In this document: positions 40,124-48,120 of the stretch, piece by piece
Numbering within the stretch: position 1 is the stretch's first letter
Layout: every line of letters starts with the position of its first letter
Assembly: GCA_001839685.1 (NCBI GenBank)
Contig: MLAK01000792.1
Location: forward strand, 1 to 55,456
Reading direction: 5' to 3'
DNA length: 55,456 nucleotides
Source of the DNA: Tritrichomonas foetus
Lineage: Eukaryota; Parabasalia; Tritrichomonadida; Tritrichomonadidae
Position numbers and translations under genes: made by a program
Notes under the pieces: model-generated
What the model saw: only the letters and a program-made list of their open reading frames with translations
Databases searched by the model: none
What the model was told of the DNA's origin: nothing

Positions 40124-41503
40124 TTAAACGAGTTTTGGAAGTTGTGATCCAATTCTAGAATTCATATCTACTGATTGCGCTTGTCTTTTTGGTATATTAG
40201 ATACAGCTTTGATTCTCAGAGAACTTGCATAAATTTTTCTTGGTTTCACTTCAATTTTTTCAAGAGAATTTCTTGGCTGGCACGTCAATGCTGAATTTCT
40301 ATTCAGCTCATTTTTTATATTGCAATTAGTGGTAGAACTACTTCCAGATGACGTCTTTTGTCCAACAGTGAGAGATTCAAAAGGAGACATAATACCACGT
40401 TTGAATACATCTTTGGAATTTTGGTTTTTTTGTTCACTCAGCAGTTGACGAAGTGAACCACTGTTTACGATTGGATTTGATCTGACTTGGGATGAATAAC
40501 TAGTTCTCATGTTTCGACTAGACATTGCATTATTTTGACCAAATAAACCGCCATTTTGATATTCCATATCATTCATTGAATGGTACCCATTATGTAAATT
40601 TGATAAGTTTTGGAAATTTGAGTTTTCTAAAAATGCGTCCAGTTGTGAATTAGGATCATTTGTGTTTTTTTCTTGTGAAAACGCAGGTAGATTTATAAAT
40701 CTAGCTTTGTGAATAAAGGGATGGTTTTTGATTTCTTCTATTGTCAATCTGTCATCTGGCTCAACCACAATCATTTTGCGTATTAAATCAGTACAGTCAG
40801 GAGAAACATATTCAGGGACTTCGAACGTTGCCGTTAATATTTGTTGGAGCATTACATTTGTGTTCAAAATGTTCCATGGATGTTCTCCAGTCACCATTGC
40901 GAATAGAATAATTCCAAGGCTCCAGATGTCACTTTTTCGTCCATCATATCCAATTTTGCTTAAGCACTCAGGTGAGCAGTAGCACGGAGAGCCGCAGAAT
41001 GACGACATTAATTCACCACTGTTGATGTAACCGCAAAGTCCAAAATCGCTTACTTTGACATAAGGAAATTCTGTTATTATGATATTTTCCGGTTTGAGGT
41101 CGCGATGGGCGATTCCGAATGAATGACAATATTCAATCGCATCAACAATTTGGGAGAAAACGAAAGCAGCCGTGTCTTCATCTAAACGATCGTGTTCAAC
41201 AATATAGTCAAAAAGTTCGCCTCCTGGGCAATAATCCAAAATCATATAAAAATTGTTTTCATCGATTATTAAATCGTATAATGAAACAAGATTGGTATGT
41301 CTCATCAGTGACATTGCGTTAATTTCTCTTTGGAAATGTTCCTGATCGCCTGGATCTTGAATATTTTCTTTTGGAAAAATCTTGCATGCATAAACGCGAC
41401 CTTTATCGTCAAGATCGGTTGCACGACAAACTACTGAAAAAGCGCCACGTCCTAATTCACAGCCAATTGAATAATGGGAAATCGAGGCAGGATATGTCGT
41501 CAT
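40124..41503 (-). CDS. CAMK/AMPK-like serine/threonine kinase
   Basis: The product is 459 residues from ATG 41503; the frame's upstream GTG at 41506 is not needed. The kinase domain covers about 11-268: glycine loop LGRGAFSVV, ATP lysine K41 in YACKIF, HRDLKPEN at 133-140, DFG at 153-155, and the activation segment SSFCGSPCYCSPE. This GSPCY-x-SPE form marks a SNF1/AMPK/BRSK-related CAMK branch; here the usual Ala of APE is Ser. All catalytic residues are present. The activation-loop residue before CGSP is Phe, where upstream kinases phosphorylate a Thr in AMPK relatives (T-x-CG), so activation may not follow the LKB1 scheme. Residues about 275-459 are Asn/Ser-rich and probably disordered, with no recognised domain. 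Confidence 0.93.
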   Translation of the reverse strand: MTTYPASISHYSIGCELGRGAFSVVCRATDLDDKGRVYACKIFPKENIQDPGDQEHFQREINAMSLMRHTNLVSLYDLIIDENNFYMILDYCPGGELFDYIVEHDRLDEDTAAFVFSQIVDAIEYCHSFGIAHRDLKPENIIITEFPYVKVSDFGLCGYINSGELMSSFCGSPCYCSPECLSKIGYDGRKSDIWSLGIILFAMVTGEHPWNILNTNVMLQQILTATFEVPEYVSPDCTDLIRKMIVVEPDDRLTIEEIKNHPFIHKARFINLPAFSQEKNTNDPNSQLDAFLENSNFQNLSNLHNGYHSMNDMEYQNGGLFGQNNAMSSRNMRTSYSSQVRSNPIVNSGSLRQLLSEQKNQNSKDVFKRGIMSPFESLTVGQKTSSGSSSTTNCNIKNELNRNSALTCQPRNSLEKIEVKPRKIYASSLRIKAVSNIPKRQAQSVDMNSRIGSQLPKLV

Positions 41504-42546
41504 CACTTTTTTGGCGGCTAACTTTTTGATGACAATTCCTCAAAAAACTTTCATAAAATTATTAACATACAATTTCATTGAACATGTTGAATAAATTATT
41601 TATAATTATTTATAATTTCACAATTTTCTATTAAAATAAATTATTCACAAATTTCTGTAGCTTCATCTTCGATATATTTTCCTGAAGATAACGTATTCCT
41701 AACGAAAATATTAAGCTAAGGAAGAAGAGTTACTAATTCTCATTTTTTAAATGATGTCCTGAATTTTTGAATTAAGAAAGATGTGAAGTTAATTTGGTGA
41801 AGTTACATTTCTGAATGGATTTTTTGTAATTCGCATATGTTACAAATACAAATGACATTCGCTGTTTTTTTGCTATTATTTATTGAAAAAAAAAATTGAA
41901 TTTAAATTATTTAATTCAAAAATCACTTTTGTGACAAGGCTCTCAATTAGTATATTAGTAATTTCTTATTAATATATGGTAATTTTTTTACTTTTCTCAC
42001 ATTAACATATTAATTACCTAATATAAAAACATGAAATTGGATCATATATGATTTTATGCTCGAATGATTCTCAACAAATTCTTAATATGTTGCTTATGAT
42101 TGACTATTATCGAACTATATATTTATAGAGTCACTTAGAAAAATATTTTTATAAGAAATTATCTTTTTTATTAATATCTTTCGAGATAGGAACACTAATG
42201 CATTTTCGAATATTGCCCGAAACATTTCTATATTCAGAATATTTCAATATATTCAATTGACGATAGTTGACTCTATCTGATCGATATCTCTTTTTTTCAT
42301 CTATTTTATTAAATTTAAAGATAAAATATACTAAAATTAATCATAAATATAAAGAAAAATATCCAATTATTAGGGATAGCTCTATTTATTTCGGCGTGAA
42401 AGAATGGAATCGTTGAAAATAAATGTATTATCTATTTTCTGAATTTCCCATAATTTTCTGCAAAAATGACTTTAATTGAATTGCATTCAATGATTCAAAG
42501 TAACTGTGATTCTTGATGAAGTATATAACTTGCTAAAATACTAAAA
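41504..42546. other. Intergenic region between divergent genes, about 1 kb
   Basis: Very AT-rich, with many short A and T runs. It must hold promoters for the CAMK-like kinase (minus) and the coiled-coil gene (plus), but no clean Inr was found close to either start. No gene, RNA or clear repeat was seen. Confidence 0.5.
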
Positions 42547-42606
42547 ATGGCAAATCCACAGTTGTACGTTAAGCAGAGATTTTCCACTCCACGAATCGAT
42601 CAATGA
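42547..42606 (+). other. Upstream open reading frame overlapping the main start (ATGA)
   Basis: An ATG at 42547 opens a 19-codon frame, beginning MANPQLYVKQ and ending at TGA 42604-42606. The stop overlaps the ATG of the coiled-coil gene at 42603 in the form ATGA. If the transcript starts upstream of 42547, this could throttle or couple translation of the main frame. It might instead be the true N-terminus separated by a sequencing error of one base. Confidence 0.35.
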
Positions 42607-44843
42607 AAACCGCCTCGTTACATCCATCTGCTATTTTACTCAATGCTTTGCATTCTCGCAAGAAAAACTTTTCACGATCACTCAAAAAAATACTCAGCTC
42701 GATATCGAACGATGAATTAATTCAAAAACTCGCACTGGATGAAGCCTCAAGCCACTTTATTTCAAACAGAATTGAAGAAATAGCCAAATCGGTTTTTGAA
42801 GATGACAGAGAAAAATATATCGAATCTTTATTGAATATCATTCACACAATCGAAAAAACATCTTCAAATAATAGTATGTATAATAGCATTCATTACTACA
42901 ATTATGAAAACGCGAGTTCCTGCAGCAACAACTCGTTTCAAGCAAGTATCGCAAATGCAATAATTAAGCAGAGTCATTCATTATCTGAAAATGATACAGA
43001 AGCTCTTATGAAAATAGGTGGAGTTCTTATTAATAATGAATCAATGAAAATTAAGCCATTCGATCCAAATCAGCCTGACACGTATCACATTTACGCCGCT
43101 GTTGATTTAACAATGTATTCAACAAGAATGAAGCTAATTCAAACTGATTTGAAGACAACAAAGGAAACAATGGCAATATTATGTGAGAAAATGAAAGTAA
43201 TTATGGATAATGTTAAATCTAAATCAATTGAAACAAACAAAAGAATGATGAATAAAATCGATGAACTAGAAAAGAATAATGCATTTTTGTTAGAAGAGAA
43301 TAAAAAACTTAAGAGTACAATTGAAAACCAAACAATTCCAGAACTTACTGTAAAGATAGAAACACTTCGAAAAAATTACCATGCAAGAAATGAACAAAAG
43401 AAAGAAAAGATTCGTGAAATCTATAATAATTTTGAAGAATGTAAAAATCAATTAAATCAAACAAAAGAAGAAAATAATACTTTACTTCAGAAAGTAAACA
43501 CTATGAAAATGAAAATTAATGAGATGAAACAAATGATAAAAAGTGAGAAAGTTGAAAATGAAAAGAATCAAGCAATAATCGAAGAAAAAGATAATTTGAT
43601 TGAAAAACTAAATGAAAATATTAGTAATTTAAATAGTGAAAAAGGATATTTATCTGATGATTTGAAAACACTTAAGATAAATCATGAAAAAGTACAAGCA
43701 GAGTTGGTATTAAATGAGCATCATAATGAATCTCTCACTAGAGAACTCAATCAGCTCAAAGATCAATTGCCAAAAGAAAAAGAAACTAATTTTGCAGCTT
43801 TAACAGAAATTGCAGAACTTAAAACAGAACTAGAATATGTGAAGAAAGAATTAATAGCGAAAAATGTGATCATTAATACATTTTCAAAACAAAATAATGA
43901 ATTATCAACTAAATTATCATCAATAAACCATACTTTTACAATATTTAAAGAAACGCATGATACTAATCAACAAAAAGCACAAATCAACGAGAATAAATTA
44001 ATGAGTCAAACCAAGAAAACAAATGAACTCAAAAATTTATTAAATGAAGCAGAAAGCTCATTAAATAAAAACAATAGTACAATTAAAAAACTAAAAGCAG
44101 AAATTAGACTATTAAAAGAAAAAGTATCTATTTATGAGAAACAACTTTCTGCACAAATGGATCAGATGAAAAATGAAAATAATTGCTTAGTTGGTTATGA
44201 AGTTACTCTTCACCAATATCAATCGAAAATTAATACTCTGAAAGAATCAAAAGTTGAACTTCAAAAACAACTTTTGGAGAAAAATAATGAAATATTAGCA
44301 TTAAATGAATGCATAAATGGAAATATAAATATTGATGATAAAAACAGAACTCTGATACTAAATAACTCTCACTTACAAAGTGAAATTGAGCGCCTAAAAG
44401 ATAAAATTAAAGTATTGGAAAAAGCCAAATATATAAAACAAAATAGCAATCAAAATGAAGAAGTACTTAAAATTAAAGTTGATAGATTGCAGACACTTAA
44501 TAAACAGCAAGAGTTAATCATTAATTCAATCAAGAAAATATCTCCTGATTTTGATTTGACCATTTTTCATCAAACTTTGGCACAATTGTCCAAATCTAAA
44601 GACTTTGCAGATGCAATTTTGATGATTCTAAACGAAAAAGATTATGATTCCGCAACACTGAAAATTACAGAGATGAAAGCAGACTCTTCAACTATGAATC
44701 GAATTAAAAAATTATTTTTGAACCAATCAAATAATGACATCATAAAACTGCTTCTATCTTTGAAGAAAAGTGCTTTCTTTTCTGGAAATACTGAACCAAT
44801 TACAAATGTGAAAACTCGAAATGCAACAGAAATTGTTAAATAG
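42603..44843 (+). CDS. Long coiled-coil protein of unknown function
   Basis: This is a 746-residue protein. Residues 1 to about 165 are a mixed, probably folded region (SAILLNALHSRKKNFSRSL; then DDREKYIESLLNIIHTIEKT). Residues about 170-640 are Lys/Glu/Asn/Leu-rich heptad-like coiled coil with few breaks. The last 100 residues (SPDFDLTIFHQTLAQLSK onward) are again more ordered. No signal peptide, membrane span or catalytic motif was found. Trichomonads have many cytoskeletal coiled-coil proteins (costa, centrin-associated fibres), which is a possible setting but not shown by the sequence. The start is the first ATG of the frame; a short upstream frame overlaps it. Confidence 0.85.
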   Translation: MKTASLHPSAILLNALHSRKKNFSRSLKKILSSISNDELIQKLALDEASSHFISNRIEEIAKSVFEDDREKYIESLLNIIHTIEKTSSNNSMYNSIHYYNYENASSCSNNSFQASIANAIIKQSHSLSENDTEALMKIGGVLINNESMKIKPFDPNQPDTYHIYAAVDLTMYSTRMKLIQTDLKTTKETMAILCEKMKVIMDNVKSKSIETNKRMMNKIDELEKNNAFLLEENKKLKSTIENQTIPELTVKIETLRKNYHARNEQKKEKIREIYNNFEECKNQLNQTKEENNTLLQKVNTMKMKINEMKQMIKSEKVENEKNQAIIEEKDNLIEKLNENISNLNSEKGYLSDDLKTLKINHEKVQAELVLNEHHNESLTRELNQLKDQLPKEKETNFAALTEIAELKTELEYVKKELIAKNVIINTFSKQNNELSTKLSSINHTFTIFKETHDTNQQKAQINENKLMSQTKKTNELKNLLNEAESSLNKNNSTIKKLKAEIRLLKEKVSIYEKQLSAQMDQMKNENNCLVGYEVTLHQYQSKINTLKESKVELQKQLLEKNNEILALNECINGNINIDDKNRTLILNNSHLQSEIERLKDKIKVLEKAKYIKQNSNQNEEVLKIKVDRLQTLNKQQELIINSIKKISPDFDLTIFHQTLAQLSKSKDFADAILMILNEKDYDSATLKITEMKADSSTMNRIKKLFLNQSNNDIIKLLLSLKKSAFFSGNTEPITNVKTRNATEIVK

Positions 44844-44937
44844 ATTGTATATATAAATAAAGTATGAAATAATTAATTTATCTAGAATTTATTTATCTTG
44901 AAATTTAAAATTATCTATTAATTAAAAAAAAGAAAAA

Positions 44938-44944
44938 GAAAAAA
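44938..44944 (-). terminator. RNA polymerase III T-tract after tRNA-Pro
   Basis: On the minus strand the tRNA is followed, one base after the discriminator, by an uninterrupted run of T (44944 downward), the usual polymerase III stop signal. Confidence 0.75.
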
Positions 44945-44945
44945 G

Positions 44946-45017
44946 GGGGTGATCCGGGAATTGAACCCGGGACCTCACGCACCCTAAGCGTGAATCATAC
45001 CACTAGACTAATCACCC
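44946..45017 (-). tRNA. tRNA-Pro (anticodon AGG)
   Basis: Read on the minus strand, 72 bases fold as a full cloverleaf. The acceptor stem is GGGTGAT with ATCACCC; the anticodon stem is CACGC with GCGTG around loop TTAGGGT, giving anticodon AGG; the T arm is CCGGG-TTCAATT-CCCGG; the discriminator is C. The internal A box (TAGTCTAGTGG) and B box (GGTTCAATTCC) of RNA polymerase III promoters are present, and a T-rich tract follows the 3' end as terminator. There is no intron and no encoded CCA. It lies alone between two protein genes. Confidence 0.97.
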
Positions 45018-45241
45018 TAACTAATGTCTCTAGAAAATAACCGCTTGCGAAAATAACTCCATCATAAATGGTGAATATTCAGAATTCAGAATAGAATTCC
45101 AATTGTTTACTGTCAGGGAACGAGAAAAAGCTACTTTAAATAATAAAAAATTATCGGATATTTTCTATTTATAAAACAATTTCATGAAATTACTTCTCGA
45201 TTCACAAATTTTCTGGCATTAAATCAAATTGAAAATAAATT

Positions 45242-47920
45242 TTATACATAGGTGGTTTGAACAAAAACGGTGTGTGCAATTTGGTATTCATCAACAGTTC
45301 CTTTAACAAATGAACCAAAAGCATTTTCAAACGCCTGTTTTTCAATTGTGCTTCTGAATGATTGATAAGCAATAGTCACTGCAACTGGTGCGAATTGAGT
45401 AATGTTTATTTCAAAAAAGAACTTTCGACTCATTCCACCAACACGAAAAACTGTTTCGCTATTTTTAGATGAAACCATTGGCTTAAAGAACTTGTTTGGT
45501 GGTTTCGAAACGCATGTTTTATTTTCAGTGCATTGGAAGGAAATAATAATGAAATCAATTTCAGTACTCATATTTTCGATGTTTAAATTGACTTGTCTAT
45601 ATGGAGGATCAGTAAGTAAATCGATGGAAGATGTAAATACTCGTGGCCAATGATCGAAAAATGATGGAAGACGTGATTTTTTAAGTCTTTGAACGATAGC
45701 TGGTCCACATTCTGATGCAATTCGACCACAAAATTCAGGTTCATATGAAATATTATTCTGATGTTTTGATATTTCACGATATAAATAATGTGAAATTTTC
45801 CTACCACTATATGGAACGAATGAAAGTTCACTTTCTTCAGCTTTATCACGAATATATTGTGAAAAAGTTCCACGTATTATATAACTTTTAGAAAACGGAT
45901 TTGGTTTAACCAAGAATATAAAAAGTAAAGAAAGACTTATAAATAACATCTTGTGTGGATTGTGGATAAACTCAAGAAAATCAATTTTTTTACTGTCTTG
46001 TTCAGAATTTGATTCATTTTTATTGGAAGATTTTAATGGTTTTGGATATGATTTCTTATGGTTTGAACGTTTTGGTGAAGAAGGAATTGATTGTTTCTTT
46101 GGTGTCGAAAATTTATTTGTTTTATTTTGTTTTTTAAGATCAATTGTTTGTTTATTTCCAACTTTTTCGGATTGTGACTTCTTTTTCAAATTAATGTTGT
46201 TCTTTATTGGTGTCTTAAAACGACTCACAGATTTATTTTCAACTTTTCCTGTATTTTCGCTTTTAGTTTCATTTGGAGTTTCGTTCTTTTGATGGATTTT
46301 CTGAAGAAGTTTTGCGATGAGAAGTGAATAGGTAGAAATTGGAGCATTGTCAAAGAAAAATGGAAGAAGGAAAATTGAAAGATGAATAAAGAAAAAGTAA
46401 AGGAGATAAAATGGAATTAAATCTGCCAAAAATATTGGATAATCTGCGGATGCATATGAGCATGATCTATAAAGTGTAGAATAGATTAAAATTGATGGTG
46501 ACAAAGTCATCATTAAAAGGGGTAAATGATATCTCAATCTTGATGCAAATTGTTGAATAAAATAAAAAGCTATCGTTAATAAAATTGGTAAGTTAAATTC
46601 TGACTTTCTAAATAATAAAGTTAACATTGTTAAATAAAAAACTTGTAAAAGATGCCAATTTTCGCCTGTTTTCACTCTGAAATAAGAAAGAATTAAAATT
46701 AAAACATTAATCATAATAATAAGCATAAAAAAGGTGGTTAAAAATGGCATACTAGTTAATGACGAGCTATTGACAACACTTAAAACGAGAGTATAAAGCC
46801 AAGATAAAGCAAAAGTTAAAGATAAAGCCGAAATAAATTTGAACAAGAAGAAAAGACTCTTCAAATTCACAAAAAGTGGAATGTACAAGCATAAAATAAT
46901 AGGAATGACATTACTGACCTTTTCCAGAGTTGTTTGTTGAACTAGAAGTACAAATGGAGCAACACCAAAAGAAACTAAACGAGTTTCATTTTCATCCATT
47001 TTGAAATTATTTAAAAATGTCATTATGCATGACAAAATCAATTTAACATTTGATTCATCAGTTTGGTCCTTATCAACATCCAAATTTGTACCATGATAAG
47101 ATGGATTTCCGATGAAAGAAACTTCAGCTCCATAGTATTGAGTAGATTTCATAAATCTGTTTGCGTCGTTCAAATATCGAAACATGGGTATTTCACTAAT
47201 TCCACTTATCATAGGTAATCCACGTACATGTGAGAGTGATTTCATGACTGATGATGACAAATTTGATTGCGTGAATAAAATGAACGGTCTCCCAACACCA
47301 AAACCGCTCAGGCTTAAATAATAGGCTTCAGGGTATAATTCAGTCATTAAATATTTGGCCCCAAGTTGCCCATACTCTTCACAGCCGTTTAAAACGAAAG
47401 CAAAATCATTGGAAATATTAAAATGCGGATCGTCCAAAAATACCTGAACAGCTTTTATGATAGCAATAATGTGAAGTGTAGAATCGAAAGACGATATACT
47501 GAGAGGTGAGGTGTCAAAACGGCAAGTTATAATAATTGGATTAGATTCGCTTTTTTTCCCCCTCCTTTTGAAGTAGAGAACCGACGAATTGAGAGAGGTT
47601 TGAATGTGGGTCATCCCAGCTTTGTTTCGAGATTGTAAATTGGACGAGGCGATATTAAAATATAGTTTGAATTTATTGTCGCTTTTATTATTGAAAATCT
47701 GTTCGACAACTTCGTAGAGGAGATGCGCTGTGATGTTCATCGATTTTGACCCAGGTGTCCGAGGATATAGGCTGAAATATTGGTAAAGGTGTGGATCTTC
47801 TTGTATATTGGGAAACTTCTTGTTAAATATGTTTGGGAATATTGATCCTCGAAGAATGCCCTCTAAGATAATATAATAAATGATTACCAATAAAAAAGAA
47901 AGATGGAAGAGGTGTTTCAT
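45242..47920 (-). CDS. ERMP1/Fxna-like M28-family membrane protein, probably peptidase-dead
   Basis: This is an 892-residue protein with an N-terminal signal-anchor (LFHLSFLLVIIYYIILEGIL), a lumenal M28-type domain (about 50-310), a block of about eight membrane spans (about 315-530), a Lys/Ser-rich loop (about 545-650), one more span, and a C-terminal lumenal domain. Length and layout match endoplasmic-reticulum metallopeptidase 1 (about 900 residues). Aligning by motif, the first zinc histidine is R134 (CRFDT for CHFDS), the bridging Asp is D146, the catalytic and ligand glutamates E181-E182 are kept (NGCEEYG), the next acidic ligand is S205, and the last histidine is H276 (YHG). Two of five ligands are therefore lost, as in M28-derived scaffolds such as nicalin and GPAA1. 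An ER chaperone or complex-forming role is inferred. It diverges from the Ser-rich protein gene. Confidence 0.85.
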   Translation of the reverse strand: MKHLFHLSFLLVIIYYIILEGILRGSIFPNIFNKKFPNIQEDPHLYQYFSLYPRTPGSKSMNITAHLLYEVVEQIFNNKSDNKFKLYFNIASSNLQSRNKAGMTHIQTSLNSSVLYFKRRGKKSESNPIIITCRFDTSPLSISSFDSTLHIIAIIKAVQVFLDDPHFNISNDFAFVLNGCEEYGQLGAKYLMTELYPEAYYLSLSGFGVGRPFILFTQSNLSSSVMKSLSHVRGLPMISGISEIPMFRYLNDANRFMKSTQYYGAEVSFIGNPSYHGTNLDVDKDQTDESNVKLILSCIMTFLNNFKMDENETRLVSFGVAPFVLLVQQTTLEKVSNVIPIILCLYIPLFVNLKSLFFLFKFISALSLTFALSWLYTLVLSVVNSSSLTSMPFLTTFFMLIIMINVLILILSYFRVKTGENWHLLQVFYLTMLTLLFRKSEFNLPILLTIAFYFIQQFASRLRYHLPLLMMTLSPSILIYSTLYRSCSYASADYPIFLADLIPFYLLYFFFIHLSIFLLPFFFDNAPISTYSLLIAKLLQKIHQKNETPNETKSENTGKVENKSVSRFKTPIKNNINLKKKSQSEKVGNKQTIDLKKQNKTNKFSTPKKQSIPSSPKRSNHKKSYPKPLKSSNKNESNSEQDSKKIDFLEFIHNPHKMLFISLSLLFIFLVKPNPFSKSYIIRGTFSQYIRDKAEESELSFVPYSGRKISHYLYREISKHQNNISYEPEFCGRIASECGPAIVQRLKKSRLPSFFDHWPRVFTSSIDLLTDPPYRQVNLNIENMSTEIDFIIISFQCTENKTCVSKPPNKFFKPMVSSKNSETVFRVGGMSRKFFFEINITQFAPVAVTIAYQSFRSTIEKQAFENAFGSFVKGTVDEYQIAHTVFVQTTYV

Positions 47921-47940
47921 TTATTATATTTTTCTTAAGT

Positions 47941-48055
47941 TATTTGGCCTCGTTTTAATTGTTTATTTGGCCTCACTTTAATTATCTATTTGGCCTCGTT
48001 TTAATTGTCTATTTGGCCTCGTATTGATTGTTTATTTGGTCTGTAATTCAATAGA
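47941..48055. repeat. 23-bp minisatellite in a divergent promoter
   Basis: Five head-to-tail copies start at 47941, 47964, 47987, 48010 and 48033, each exactly 23 bases apart, with core TATTTGGCCTCG followed by an ATTG-type end. The last copy is the most diverged. The array fills over half of the 200 bases between the start codons of the divergent ERMP1-like gene (47920) and the Ser-rich gene (48121). There are no unique spacers, so it is not CRISPR-like. Neither flanking gene has a clear Inr. Confidence 0.92.
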
Positions 48056-48120
48056 TAATTGGTTGTGAAAAATTGGTATCGAACTTTAAACGTATAAATT
48101 TGATATTCGCAAGAAATAAA

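Noticed and set aside
45951..46292. 113-codon plus-strand frame inside the ERMP1-like gene
   Set aside because: Antisense to the Lys/Ser-rich loop of a well-supported gene.
47941..48055. Regular repeats that might suggest a CRISPR array
   Set aside because: Copies are directly adjacent with no unique spacers, and the genome is eukaryotic.
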